64,000 nt of DNA from Pseudochrobactrum sp. sp1633 (GCF_030376605.1 NZ_JARRAE010000002.1:186001-250000), one strand, 5' to 3'; counted from the first letter of the stretch, positions 52,615 through 61,701 are shown. The notes: generated from the sequence alone by a model not told the origin. Translations and numbers: made by a program.

Positions 52615-53010
52615 TTATTGCGCTGATTTCGAGCGGATATAGGCAATCAGATTGCTGATATCTTCGGTTTTTTTTAATCCTGCAAAAGCCATTTTATTGC
52701 CGGGCATGAATTGTTTCGGCGCGGTGAGATAAGAGGTTAGTGTGGCCTCATCCCAGACCATGCCTTCTTCGCCGGCTTTGGTCATCGCAGGTGAATATTT
52801 GAAATCTTCAATGCTCGCTGTTTTGCGATCAAGAATATTCACCAGATGCGGGCCGACGCGGTTCTTTGCCTCTTCTACCGTATGGCAGGCTGTGCATTTT
52901 GCGAAAACTTTTTTGCCTTTATCAGCATCACCTTCCGCGAGTGCCGGATAGGTAAAAGCGAGGCCGGAGAGAAGTGAAAGCCCGATAATTGTTTTGACAG
53001 AAATGCGCAT
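52615..53010 (-). CDS. periplasmic c-type cytochrome (class I)
   Basis: A 131-residue precursor with a signal peptide ending near TYPALA, giving a mature protein of about 106 residues. CTACH is the single heme-binding motif, and the Met in FMPGNKMAF is the likely axial ligand. It resembles cytochrome c2/c550 electron carriers that link the bc1 complex to oxidases or periplasmic dehydrogenases. It is monocistronic. It could in principle accept electrons from periplasmic enzymes, but nothing specific is shown by context. Confidence 0.92.
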   Translation of the reverse strand: MRISVKTIIGLSLLSGLAFTYPALAEGDADKGKKVFAKCTACHTVEEAKNRVGPHLVNILDRKTASIEDFKYSPAMTKAGEEGMVWDEATLTSYLTAPKQFMPGNKMAFAGLKKTEDISNLIAYIRSKSAQ

Positions 53011-53134
53011 AACTACACCTTGATTAAATCATTGTATCTGCGCGCTATTTTAGCTGAATTTTGTCGCAGCAAGGCTGGTGTTAGCGTCGCTGCGACAAAG
53101 CTATACAGGGAGGTTCATGCCAAGCGTTTCATAT

Positions 53135-53545
53135 TTATTTGAAACGGCCACCGCGTTGCAAAACTTCAATCTTGTAGCCGTCCGGATCGGTAATGAAGAA
53201 GAAACGGCCGACCGGCACACCATCCGGTTTGAATTCAATCAGCTTGCCCGGATTGAGGCCGGCTTGTTCAAGGCGGGCATGTTCCGCATCAAGGTCGGAG
53301 ACCGAAACCGCCAGATGACCATAGGCGTCCCCCAGATTGTAAGGTTCAGTGCGGTCTTTGTTGATGGTCAGTTCAAGTTCAAATTCGCTTTCCGCATTGC
53401 TCAGGTAAACAAGCGTGAAAGCCTGAAAATCAAGCCGCTCAGCAATGTCGAGATCGAAAGCAGCTTTGTAGAATGTAAGGGAGCGGGCTTCATCAAGCAC
53501 GCGGATCATGGAGTGAATGTTTTTTGCCATCGGAGCACCGTTCAT
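53135..53545 (-). CDS. gloA: lactoylglutathione lyase (glyoxalase I)
   Basis: A 136-residue VOC protein that isomerises the methylglyoxal-glutathione hemithioacetal to S-lactoylglutathione. The expected metal ligands are visible: His in NIHSMIRV, Glu in FELELT, His in YGHLAVSV and Glu in YKIEVLQR. Length matches bacterial GloA. The second ATG (53530, MAKNIHSM) is closer to the usual N-terminus and may be the true start. It is divergent from the ydiJ-type gene. Confidence 0.88.
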   Translation of the reverse strand: MNGAPMAKNIHSMIRVLDEARSLTFYKAAFDLDIAERLDFQAFTLVYLSNAESEFELELTINKDRTEPYNLGDAYGHLAVSVSDLDAEHARLEQAGLNPGKLIEFKPDGVPVGRFFFITDPDGYKIEVLQRGGRFK

Positions 53546-53774
53546 AAGAGTTTGGAACAGGCTTTCTTGCAGATTCTGCCCTGTTTGTCCCGTTTGACGG
53601 TCAGTTCAATGCCGCAGAATAAAGCTATATAAGATAATTCGCATGACTTCATGCCAATGCGTGACAAAGTAGACGGTTGCGCATGATTGGAAAAAGCGGC
53701 TGAAAACGCTATGACATTTGCGAAAGACGGGTTGCTTGCGGCGCGATGCAACCGGCAAATGCGGAGAGAATTGC

Positions 53775-56700
53775 GTGATACCATTCCTGCAGGCAGACGT
53801 TCTGGCAAAACCGGAGCCGTTGGATTTTTACGATGCGTTGCGGCTGAGCAGCTTTGGCGGAGATATTGAGTTCGGCGCGGCGACGACGACCGTCTATGCA
53901 ACCGACAATTCTGTGTATCAGGTGCAGCCGCAGGGCGTGATCTATCCGCGCGGGTTTGAAGATTTACAGCAGATTGCGCAGCTTCTGCAAAGGCAAGAAT
54001 TCCGCCATCTGAAAATGGCGATGCGCGGCGGCGGCACCGGCACCAACGGCCAGTCGCTGACCGACGGGATTGTGGTTGATACTTCACGCTATATGAACCG
54101 CATTCTCTCGATTGATCCGGAAAAACGCATTGCCCGTGTGCAAAGCGGTGTGGTCAAAGATCAGCTCAACAAAGCGCTGAAGCCTTACGGTCTGTTTTTC
54201 GCGCCGGAATTGTCTACGTCTAACCGAGCGACTATCGGCGGTATGATCAATACCGATGCCTGCGGGCAGGGTTCCTGCCTTTATGGCAAGACCTCTAATC
54301 ATGTTTTGGGCTTACGTGCTGTTTTAATGGATGGCAGCGAACTCAATACCAGACCGATGACAAAGCCGGAGCTGGAAGACCTGCAAAAACCGGACACCCG
54401 TAGCGGTGCAATCTATCGCCTGATTGATGAAATCGAGCACGATAACCGCGATCTGATCGACAAGACTTTCCCGAAGCTCAACCGCTTTCTCACCGGCTAT
54501 GATCTGGCACATTTACGCGAGAAAGACGGCGGGCTTAATCTCAATTCTCTGCTCTGCGGGGCGGAAGGTACGCTGGCGCTTATTGCCGAGGCTGATCTCA
54601 ATCTGCTACCGATCCCGCGTTTCGCGGCACTGATCAATATCCGCTATGATGATTTCAACACTGCGCTGCGCGATGCCCGTTTCCTCACCGGATTGCAGGT
54701 GGCTTCGGTTGAGACGATTGATGCGAAAGTGCTGTCACTGGCGCGTGGCGATATTATCTGGAATCGCATTGCGGATTATTTCCCGTCCGAAGAAGGTAAG
54801 CGAACAGACGGTATCAATATTGTTGAGGTGTTGGCCGATAGCACTGAGGAACTGGCCGAGAAAATTCGTTTTGTTAGCCAGTCGCTGGCAGATTCTCCGC
54901 AAAGTGGTCGTTATGGCTTCACCACCACAGAAAAACCGGATGATATTGAAGCGATCTGGACAATGCGCAAACGCGCCGTTGGTTTGCTTGGTAATGTCGA
55001 AGGGGCGCGCCGTCCGGTGGCATTTGTGGAAGACACGGCAGTGCCGCCGGAAAATCTGGCCGATTATATTCTCGAATTCCGCGCGCTGCTGGATGGTGAA
55101 GGGTTGGATTACGGCATGTTCGGCCATGTCGATGCGGGTGTGCTGCATGTGCGTCCCGCGCTTGATCTGTCCGATCCTGCGCAGGAAATAATGATCCGCC
55201 GTATCTCTGATGCGGTGGTGGCGCTGACGCTGAAATATGGCGGCGTGCTGTGGGGTGAACACGGCAAAGGTGTGCGTTCGGAATATGTGCCGGAATTTTT
55301 CGGTCCGCTTTATCCGCAATTGCAGCGCATCAAAGCAGCTTTCGATCCTTATAATCAGCTCAATGCCGGTAAGATCGCCACGCCGGATGATCAGCCGCTG
55401 ACAAAGATCGATGAACTGGCCTTCCGTGGTCAGAAAGATCGCATCATCCCTGCAGATGTGCGCAATGCTTATGACAATGCGCCTTATTGCAACGGCAATG
55501 GCGCTTGTTTTGATTTCAATACGGATTCCGCCATGTGTCCGTCTTTTAAAGGCAGCGGTGACAGGCGCTATTCTCCGAAAGGCCGTGCTTCGCTGATCCG
55601 CGAATGGCTGCGCCTGCTGAGTGAAAAAGGCATTGATCCGCGCCGCTCGGCACAGGCTCTGCGGGATAAGCCGCTATGGAGTGGTTTGCTAGGCCGTATC
55701 CGCAATAGTCTCGGCTCTAAAAATCGCGATGACTTTTCCCATCAGGTGCGTGATGCGATGGATACCTGCCTTGCCTGTAAGGCTTGTGCAGGGCAATGTC
55801 CGGTTAAGGTCAATGTTCCGGCCTTCCGCTCCAAATTCCTTGAACTTTATTACGGCCGCTATCTGCGTCCGCTGAAAGACCCGCTGATTGCCTCAATTGA
55901 ACATATGATGCCGCTGGTTGCTAAAACCGGCAGGCTTTATAATGGCGTGATGGGCAGTGGTCTTGGTCGCTGGGGTATGAAACAGGTTGGCCTCACAGCT
56001 TTGCCGTCGCTGAGTGATGTGAGCCTGACAAAAGAACTGCGCGCCCGCAATATTCAGATGGCGGATGCAAATGTTCTGAACACCCTGAGCACAGAGCAGA
56101 AAGCCAAAGCGGTTATTCTGGTGCAGGACAGTTTCACGAGTTTCTTCGATACACAATTGCTGCTGGATGTGCTGGATCTGCTGAAGGCTCTCGGCTTCAC
56201 GCCTTATCTGGCTGAGCTGAAACCGAACGGCAAAGCGCAGCATGTGCATGGCTATCTGAAATCCTTCACCCGCACGGCACGCAATACCAGTCTTTATCTC
56301 AACAGCCTTGCCAAAAGTGGTGTGCCGCTGGTTGGTCTTGATCCATCGATGACACTGACCTATCGCAGTGAATATCGCTCCGCGCTGCCAAATGAGACGG
56401 TGCCGGAAGTGATGTTGCCGCAGGAATGGCTGGCGCAGCATCTGGGGCAAATCGCTTCGCATATTAAGCCATCGCTAGAGCGTGCCGCGCAAAACTATAT
56501 GTTGCTGCCGCATTGTACTGAGAAGACCAATGCCACGCCGACAATTGCGGCTTGGTCAGCGATCTTCAAACATTTCGGCATCAATATGGTGATTGGCGAA
56601 AGCGGTTGTTGTGGTATGGCCGGTACTTTCGGTCATGAATTGCGCAACCGCGCACTATCGGAAAATATCTATGATCTGAGCTGGCGGCAGAAAATGCAGA

Positions 56701-56822
56701 CGCATGGCCGAGAGCAAATTGTGATGGCCACAGGTTTTTCCTGCCGCTCGCAGGTTGAGATCATGGAAAAGACGCAAATTCAGCATCCTTTGCAGGTTCT
56801 GAAGCAATTGATTGCTTCCTGA
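53775..56822 (+). CDS. ydiJ: YdiJ-family FAD-linked oxidase with 4Fe-4S and CCG domains (D-2-hydroxyglutarate dehydrogenase type)
   Basis: A 1015-residue membrane-associated flavoprotein of the D-lactate/D-2-hydroxyglutarate dehydrogenase class. The N-terminus is a PCMH FAD-binding domain (MRGGGTGTNGQSLTDGIVVD, ATIGGMINTDACGQGS). The FAD-oxidase C-terminal domain follows (GHVDAGVLHVRP, WGEHGKGVR), then a ferredoxin-like cluster motif CLACKACAGQCP and a CCG domain (GESGCCGMAGTFGHE). Length is almost the same as E. coli YdiJ (1018). The frame extends to 53718; GTG at 53775 has GGAGA seven bases upstream and gives the family-typical start, so I use it. The exact 2-hydroxy acid is inferred from the family. 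Confidence 0.93.
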   Translation: MIPFLQADVLAKPEPLDFYDALRLSSFGGDIEFGAATTTVYATDNSVYQVQPQGVIYPRGFEDLQQIAQLLQRQEFRHLKMAMRGGGTGTNGQSLTDGIVVDTSRYMNRILSIDPEKRIARVQSGVVKDQLNKALKPYGLFFAPELSTSNRATIGGMINTDACGQGSCLYGKTSNHVLGLRAVLMDGSELNTRPMTKPELEDLQKPDTRSGAIYRLIDEIEHDNRDLIDKTFPKLNRFLTGYDLAHLREKDGGLNLNSLLCGAEGTLALIAEADLNLLPIPRFAALINIRYDDFNTALRDARFLTGLQVASVETIDAKVLSLARGDIIWNRIADYFPSEEGKRTDGINIVEVLADSTEELAEKIRFVSQSLADSPQSGRYGFTTTEKPDDIEAIWTMRKRAVGLLGNVEGARRPVAFVEDTAVPPENLADYILEFRALLDGEGLDYGMFGHVDAGVLHVRPALDLSDPAQEIMIRRISDAVVALTLKYGGVLWGEHGKGVRSEYVPEFFGPLYPQLQRIKAAFDPYNQLNAGKIATPDDQPLTKIDELAFRGQKDRIIPADVRNAYDNAPYCNGNGACFDFNTDSAMCPSFKGSGDRRYSPKGRASLIREWLRLLSEKGIDPRRSAQALRDKPLWSGLLGRIRNSLGSKNRDDFSHQVRDAMDTCLACKACAGQCPVKVNVPAFRSKFLELYYGRYLRPLKDPLIASIEHMMPLVAKTGRLYNGVMGSGLGRWGMKQVGLTALPSLSDVSLTKELRARNIQMADANVLNTLSTEQKAKAVILVQDSFTSFFDTQLLLDVLDLLKALGFTPYLAELKPNGKAQHVHGYLKSFTRTARNTSLYLNSLAKSGVPLVGLDPSMTLTYRSEYRSALPNETVPEVMLPQEWLAQHLGQIASHIKPSLERAAQNYMLLPHCTEKTNATPTIAAWSAIFKHFGINMVIGESGCCGMAGTFGHELRNRALSENIYDLSWRQKMQTHGREQIVMATGFSCRSQVEIMEKTQIQHPLQVLKQLIAS

Positions 56823-56846
56823 TCTTAAAGTTTGCAAACGGGTACA

Positions 56847-57407
56847 ATGAGCTCAAAGCGTACAAAATATCTGGCAGTATTGCTTCTTATAGCCGTAGTT
56901 CTGCCCGCCAGTGCTTATGGCTACACCAAAGTGCTGGGACGCGTTGGTTCCGGTACGGCTCCGGCTATGGCCGCCACGGAGCAGCAGGCAGACAAGATTG
57001 TGGTGCGCAAAAGCACCCGTGAAATGCAGTTGCTGCGCGGGGATGATGTGTTGCGCACTTACCAGATTGCGCTGGGTGGAGCACCGGAAGGTCATAAATT
57101 GCAGGAAGGCGATGAGAAAACGCCAGTTGGCGAGTATGTGATCGACTGGCGCAATCCCCGTTCTATGGCGCATCTCAGCCTGCATATTTCTTACCCCAAT
57201 GAGCAGGATGCAGCGGCAGCCAAAGAAGCGAATGTGTCTCCCGGCGGTAATATTGTGATCCACGGCTTGCCCAATGGTTGGGGCTTCCTGAGTGCTGTGC
57301 ATCACCTCTGGGACTGGACGGATGGTTGCGTGGCTGTCACCAACCGCGAGATGCAGGAAATCTGGTCAATGGTGCCGAATGGTACGCCGATTTCGATTTC
57401 TGAATAA
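56847..57407 (+). CDS. L,D-transpeptidase (YkuD domain)
   Basis: A 186-residue exported enzyme. A basic start (SSKRTK) and hydrophobic segment (LAVLLLIAVVLPASAYGY) form a signal peptide or anchor. The YkuD domain (about residues 45-185) has VIHGLPNGW and the active-site region WTDGCVAVTNREM with catalytic Cys. It would cross-link peptidoglycan or attach proteins to it by 3-3 or similar bonds. It follows the ydiJ-type gene by 24 bp and may be co-transcribed with it, though a functional link is not obvious. The frame starts at 56832; the ATG at 56847 is preferred. Confidence 0.9.
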   Translation: MSSKRTKYLAVLLLIAVVLPASAYGYTKVLGRVGSGTAPAMAATEQQADKIVVRKSTREMQLLRGDDVLRTYQIALGGAPEGHKLQEGDEKTPVGEYVIDWRNPRSMAHLSLHISYPNEQDAAAAKEANVSPGGNIVIHGLPNGWGFLSAVHHLWDWTDGCVAVTNREMQEIWSMVPNGTPISISE

Positions 57408-57519
57408 TCACAACTGCACAATCCGGTGAGTTTGAAGCAATCATGTTTTAAATATGCCTTTTTTCTGCTGAAAATCGGATCTCCCCTCTTGAAGCTGACG
57501 CAACAATGATTAATTAAGG

Positions 57520-57831
57520 AGCATCTGTGGTATGAAGGCTGCGGAGGTTTTTGTTGGTGAGAGGCACCGGCATCCGCCTTGCATCTGTTTTTTTAACAGC
57601 TGGGCTAACCACTACGGAACGAACACAGTACCGGGCCCCTCTGGCGAGAGTTTTACGGCGCTCTCGTGATGTCGGTACTGCCGCAAATATAGCCGGCGGA
57701 CATGTGATCATGAAAAATTCTTTCATGTTTTTTGCGGAAGGTCATCAGGCCGATTCCGCTTTTAACTTTTGTTCTTATATTGATAATGCGTATCGTACAG
57801 ACCGGTCTCCGGCCACTAAGGAGATCGTGAA
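57520..57831 (+). promoter_or_regulatory. long structured leader of the DUF475 gene, with the Shine-Dalgarno in a hairpin
   Basis: A 424-bp gap separates the L,D-transpeptidase and DUF475 genes and holds no credible gene. GCGGA/TCCGC (around 57541-57578) and CGAGAG/CTCTCG (around 57652-57674) can pair. At the end, GGTCTCC (57804-57810) can pair with GGAGATC (57820-57826), hiding the AAGGAG ribosome-binding site. TerC-superfamily genes are often under riboswitch control, and a terC RNA motif has been described bioinformatically, but I could not match either that or the yybP-ykoY consensus. Confidence 0.45.
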
Positions 57832-58920
57832 ATGAGCACGCCTGCATCTCAGAAAACTGTTCTCAGCTATTTTACCTGGGCATTTATTGTCACCGTAGTC
57901 GGTCTGGCGCTGGGTGCATGGCTCGGCTGGCAGTCCACCGGTACGATCGGTGGTATGGCCTCGATCTTTTTTATCTGCACGGTTCTGGCCGTGCTGGAAA
58001 TCTCGCTGTCCTTTGATAATGCGGTGGTGAATGCCAATAAGCTGAAAGACATGACGCCGGAATGGCAGCATCGCTTTCTGACATGGGGTATCATCATTGC
58101 CGTTTTCGGTATGCGTATAGTTTTCCCGCTGCTGGTTGTGGTGATTGCTGCCGGTATCGGTCCGATTGAAGCAATCGTTCTGGCTGCTGCGAAACCTGAA
58201 GAATATGCGCGTATCATGACTGATGCGCATCTGCCGATTGCCGCTTTCGGTGGTACCTTCCTGTTGATGGTGGGACTGACCTATTTCTTCAATTCCGACA
58301 AGGATGTGCATTGGTTCGGCCCGTTGGAACGCCCAATGGCGCGTCTGGCTGAAATCAAAGGGGTTGAAGTTGCAATCGTTTTGATCCTGCTTCTGACCTT
58401 CTCGTCAATTCTAGGTGAAGTTGAAGGTACGACATTCCTTTATTCCGGCGTTTACGGTCTTCTGACCTTCCTTGCTGTGGAAGTGGTTGGCGGTATTCTT
58501 GATGCTTCGCAGAAAACACTGAATGCTGCGGCACAGGGTGGTTTTGGTGCTTTCCTTTATCTTGAAGTGCTGGATGCCAGCTTCTCCTTCGATGGTGTGA
58601 TCGGTGCTTTTGCTCTGTCGCAGAACCTGTTCGTGATCGCGATCGGTCTGGGTATCGGTGCGATGTATGTGCGTTCCATGACCATCATGCTGGTCGAAAA
58701 AGGCACATTGAGCGAATACCGCTATCTGGAACATGGTGCATTCTATGCGATCCTGATCCTCTCGGTGGTGATGTATTTCCAGACACTCGTGCATATTCCG
58801 GAAGTGATTACCGGTCTTGGCGGTGCGGTACTGATTGGTATCGCGTTCTGGGCGTCGGTTCGTCATAACCGTCGTGAAGAACATGCAGAAGCAAAAGCTG
58901 AAGCTGTAGCAGCCGAGTAA
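57832..58920 (+). CDS. DUF475/TerC-superfamily integral membrane protein (possible metal exporter)
   Basis: A 362-residue protein with about nine hydrophobic segments. Two similar acidic membrane motifs, LEISLSFDNAVVNA (about 58) and LEVLDASFSFDGVIGA (about 243), are the duplicated metal-site motifs of the TerC superfamily, whose members export Mn2+ or act in tellurite resistance. The C-terminus is a short Glu/Ala/Lys-rich cytosolic tail. AAGGAG precedes the ATG by 8 bases. Regulation may run through the structured leader upstream. Metal export is inferred from the family. Confidence 0.9.
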   Translation: MSTPASQKTVLSYFTWAFIVTVVGLALGAWLGWQSTGTIGGMASIFFICTVLAVLEISLSFDNAVVNANKLKDMTPEWQHRFLTWGIIIAVFGMRIVFPLLVVVIAAGIGPIEAIVLAAAKPEEYARIMTDAHLPIAAFGGTFLLMVGLTYFFNSDKDVHWFGPLERPMARLAEIKGVEVAIVLILLLTFSSILGEVEGTTFLYSGVYGLLTFLAVEVVGGILDASQKTLNAAAQGGFGAFLYLEVLDASFSFDGVIGAFALSQNLFVIAIGLGIGAMYVRSMTIMLVEKGTLSEYRYLEHGAFYAILILSVVMYFQTLVHIPEVITGLGGAVLIGIAFWASVRHNRREEHAEAKAEAVAAE

Positions 58921-58948
58921 GCTGTTTCATCACCTTCACGTAATTATG

Positions 58949-58976
58949 AGCCGCCGGATCACTCCGGCGGCTTTAT
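58949..58976 (+). terminator. rho-independent terminator of the DUF475 gene
   Basis: AGCCGCCGGA / TCCGGCGGCT hairpin followed by a T-rich stretch. It overlaps the far upstream part of the open frame that contains the MATE gene, which argues for a later MATE start. Confidence 0.88.
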
Positions 58977-59056
58977 TATTTTGCATGATTGCAAAGCTGC
59001 GATTATTGCTCATTGATGAGAAGCAGCATGTACGGATAGCAAGAACGGAAGAGGCA

Positions 59057-60472
59057 ATGGAAACAGGCGGACAGAATATGAGTGACAAACAAGCTGTTTC
59101 TGTGAGCATTAATGCTGTTAAGCCGCCGGTACAGCATGGTCTGTGGCGCTCTTATATGCTGATCTTTCTGCCAATGCTGCTGTCCAATATTTTGCAGGCG
59201 GCTTCCGGTACGCTGAATGGTATTTTTGTTGGCCGGATGATGGGCGTTGATGCGCTGGCGGCAATGTCCGCCTTTGCTCCGGTGTTCTTTTTGTTTCTGG
59301 GATTGATTATCGGTCTTGGTGCCGGTGCCACTGTGCTGATCGGGCAGGCATGGGGTGCCCGCGATATGGTCAAGCTGCATGGCATTGCGGGCAGTGCAGT
59401 GGCTATGGTGATGACTGTGTCTGTCACTGTTGCAATAATGGGCGGATTATTCGCCACACAGCTAATGGAGTTTTTGGGCACACCGCAGGCTGTATTATAC
59501 GAGTCTTCCCATTATGCCCGTATCATGATGATGGGCATGCCGGTGATTTTCCTGCTCTGGTTGATGAGCAATATGAGCCGCGGCGTAGGTGATGCGGTCA
59601 GTCCGCTCTGGGCGCTGGTGATTGCCACGGGTGTTGCAATGGTGCTGACACCGGTCTTCATTGAAGGTTGGCTGGGCTTTCCGCAGCTCGGTGTGATGAG
59701 TGCAGCCGTTTCCACAGTGATTGCTTCCGCTGTTGCGCTGGTCTGGCTGATCTGGTTCTGGAATCGGCGCAATCATCCTATGGCATTTACACGCAGTTTT
59801 CTGGCTCTGATCCGGTTTAACAGCACCTATTGTAAAACCATTTTGCGGGTTGGCCTGCCGACAGCACTGCAGATGCTGACCATCGCTTTTGCGGAAATCG
59901 TTTTGCTGGGGCTGGTCAACGGGCATGGTACTCAGGCAACCGCCGCCTATGGCGCAATTGTGCAGACATTGGGCTGGGTGCAGTTTCCGGCTATTTCTAT
60001 CGGGATCACCGCTTCCATTCTGGCCGCGCAGGCTGTGGGGGCAGGGCGTAATGAGCAGGTGCATAAGATTGTGATTGCGGGATTGCAGCTCAACTGGCTG
60101 GTAACGGGCGCTTGCGTGACGTTGGCCTATTTGCTGTCGGGTTATATCACCAGTGCGTTTTTGACCGAGCAGGTTGTGGCCGATCTGGCAGCGCATTTGC
60201 TGCATATCGTGCTTTGGACGATTGTCTTGTTTGGCATGAGCAGCGTGTTTATGAGTTCCATGCGGGCAAGCGGAGCAATTTATGCACCAACTGTTCTGAC
60301 TATGAGCGCTATCTTACTGGTGGAAATTCCGGCAGCCTATTTATTCAATCGCTGGATCGGCATTGACGGGATCTGGTGGGCCTATTCGCTGACCTTCGCC
60401 ACGATGCTGTGCCTGCAATCGGGCTATTATTATTTCATCTTCAGTAAGCGGAAAATTGTGAAGCTGATTTAG
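59057..60472 (+). CDS. MATE-family multidrug/Na+(H+) antiporter
   Basis: A 471-residue membrane protein with twelve predicted helices in two repeats of six, as in NorM-type MATE pumps. It exports cationic drugs or metabolites in exchange for Na+ or H+. Conserved segments include FVGRMMGVDALAAMSAFAPV, GLGAGATVLIGQAWGA and the second-half match AISIGITASILAAQAVGAG. The frame opens at 58946, inside the preceding terminator. The ATG at 59057 follows GGAAG, and 59078 (MSDKQ) is an equally possible start. The stop codon TAG borrows AG from the family B repeat that begins at 60471. Confidence 0.92.
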   Translation: METGGQNMSDKQAVSVSINAVKPPVQHGLWRSYMLIFLPMLLSNILQAASGTLNGIFVGRMMGVDALAAMSAFAPVFFLFLGLIIGLGAGATVLIGQAWGARDMVKLHGIAGSAVAMVMTVSVTVAIMGGLFATQLMEFLGTPQAVLYESSHYARIMMMGMPVIFLLWLMSNMSRGVGDAVSPLWALVIATGVAMVLTPVFIEGWLGFPQLGVMSAAVSTVIASAVALVWLIWFWNRRNHPMAFTRSFLALIRFNSTYCKTILRVGLPTALQMLTIAFAEIVLLGLVNGHGTQATAAYGAIVQTLGWVQFPAISIGITASILAAQAVGAGRNEQVHKIVIAGLQLNWLVTGACVTLAYLLSGYITSAFLTEQVVADLAAHLLHIVLWTIVLFGMSSVFMSSMRASGAIYAPTVLTMSAILLVEIPAAYLFNRWIGIDGIWWAYSLTFATMLCLQSGYYYFIFSKRKIVKLI

Positions 60473-60576
60473 AGCATGTCTCCCAAAAGTGGGAACCGGT
60501 TTTGGGATAAAGACATGCGTGAAAACAAAAAAATAGAGTATTTCCGATGATTCAATCAAAACAGGAAATACTCTAG
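60471..60576. repeat. family B intergenic repeat, copy 2
   Basis: AGAGCATGTC ... GACATGCG frames CCCAAAAGTGGG and CCGGTTTTGGG, followed by an AGAGTATTTCC ... GGAAATACTCT hairpin. It is the same architecture as 52476-52576 with compensatory changes in the paired arms. It starts within the MATE stop codon and leads into a terminator. Confidence 0.85.
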
Positions 60577-60602
60577 AAAAGCCGGCAGTGCCGGCTTTTT
60601 TT
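60577..60602. terminator. bidirectional rho-independent terminator
   Basis: AAAAGCCGGCA / TGCCGGCTTTTTTT hairpin between the convergent MATE and dppA genes. Confidence 0.9.
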
Positions 60603-60603
60603 G

Positions 60604-61425
60604 TTATTTCACATTGGCGGCAAGGCCGGAAAGAACGCTCATCCAGCCGACAGCTTCCGCTACATTTGCACAATCAAAGCTGATGGTGGTGGCGTCCGTG
60701 CGCTTGGCGCAAGGGATAATTGCCATCTGATCGGCCAGCAGCGGGGAGTTCATAATGAACTCTGCATGGATACGGCTGGTAAATGGTTTCCAGACTTTCA
60801 GCTCATTTTTGCGCTCAACGGCCTTTTTCGCCAGATCACGGATCATAGCGCGGGCATTTTGCACGGAAATCTGTCGCGCTGCACGGGTGCCTAATGCTGT
60901 TTTGACGGTGGCAAATTCAGCTTGCGGGAAGAACCGACGGTTTTCCAGTTCGGTCTGATCGTCGCCGGTAATCAGTGCCACCGGCACACCAAGCTCACCG
61001 GCATAGGCACCATAAAAGCCGGGCTCGCCAACAATCTGACCATTGAGTTTGATGGTGCGGAAGGCGAAGCCATTGGTGGTATGGGCAAGCACGCCATATT
61101 GCGCGGCACTGGCGTGATGACCGGTAAAGAACAACAGGTCAAAGTTTTCATCCAGACCGGCAGCCATGTTGAACTTCTTCGGGCGGCCAAGGATCAGTTC
61201 TGCTGCCGGATGCAGCATTTCCGGAATGATATTGACCATCGGGCCATGCGAGTCATTGACCAGAATATAGTCTGCTCCGCCTGCCAGTGCGCCTTCAATG
61301 GCAGCATTGACTTCTTCTGTCATCAGGCGGCGCGCGCGTTCATATTCCGGATTGCCTGGCTGACCTTGCTGCGATGTTACAACACCGGCCACACCTTCAA
61401 TATCCGCACAAATATAGACTCTCAT
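60604..61425 (-). CDS. dppA: D-aminopeptidase DppA (M55 family)
   Basis: A 273-residue zinc-dependent peptidase of family M55, which in Bacillus cleaves D-Ala-D-Ala and other D-amino-acid peptides in the cytosol. Family motifs are MRVYICADIEGVAGV at the start (metal-binding Asp and Glu), the NDSHGPMVNI segment, FTGHHASA and the ELGVPVALITGDD segment. Length is typical. In other bacteria dppA sits with dipeptide ABC transporter genes; here it is alone, which suggests a salvage role in cell-wall peptide recycling. It is convergent with the MATE gene. Confidence 0.95.
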   Translation of the reverse strand: MRVYICADIEGVAGVVTSQQGQPGNPEYERARRLMTEEVNAAIEGALAGGADYILVNDSHGPMVNIIPEMLHPAAELILGRPKKFNMAAGLDENFDLLFFTGHHASAAQYGVLAHTTNGFAFRTIKLNGQIVGEPGFYGAYAGELGVPVALITGDDQTELENRRFFPQAEFATVKTALGTRAARQISVQNARAMIRDLAKKAVERKNELKVWKPFTSRIHAEFIMNSPLLADQMAIIPCAKRTDATTISFDCANVAEAVGWMSVLSGLAANVK

Positions 61426-61474
61426 ATTTCCCCTCCGGCAATCATGATTGATTCCGCAATTCCGAGGCTACATT

Positions 61475-61514
61475 GACAAAAAAGCCCCGCAGCTTCAACC
61501 GAAGCGCGGGGCTT
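61475..61514 (-). terminator. rho-independent terminator of the 51-residue gene
   Basis: AAGCCCCGC / GCGGGGCTT with an extended GAAGC/GCTTC stem, followed by TTTTTT on the minus strand. Confidence 0.85.
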
Positions 61515-61545
61515 GAATGGCTTAAAATCTTATAGATAAAGCAGA

Positions 61546-61701
61546 TTAGCTGAAATCGGCCGGATTAATACCGAGGGTGCGCAGGTCTCTTTCATGCGGG
61601 CGGCGACGGCCTTCAACAGCAGCGGCTGCGGAAGCTGCGGCACCGAAAACAGCCAGTGCGCGGCTGATGAAATTACGGGAATGCTTTGTACGTTCTGTCA
61701 T
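61546..61701 (-). CDS. small basic protein, 51 residues, unknown function
   Basis: ATG at 61701 lies seven bases after GGAG on the minus strand, and a strong terminator follows the stop, so a short transcript is well supported. The product begins MTERTKHSRNFISR, continues with an Ala-rich segment, and ends RRRPHERDLRTLGINPADFS. The Arg-rich stretch with RDL..LGI..ADF resembles the tail of DUF1127/YjiS-type small proteins, which often bind RNA in alphaproteobacteria, but the resemblance is short and uncertain. Confidence 0.7.
   Translation of the reverse strand: MTERTKHSRNFISRALAVFGAAASAAAAVEGRRRPHERDLRTLGINPADFS

Noticed and set aside
57408-57831. yybP-ykoY manganese riboswitch
   Set aside because: I could not find the conserved GGGGAGUAG-type box, so only an unclassified leader is claimed.
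57551-57835. 94-codon frame running through the DUF475 leader
   Set aside because: Non-ATG start, no domain, and it passes through the paired stems; better explained as leader RNA.
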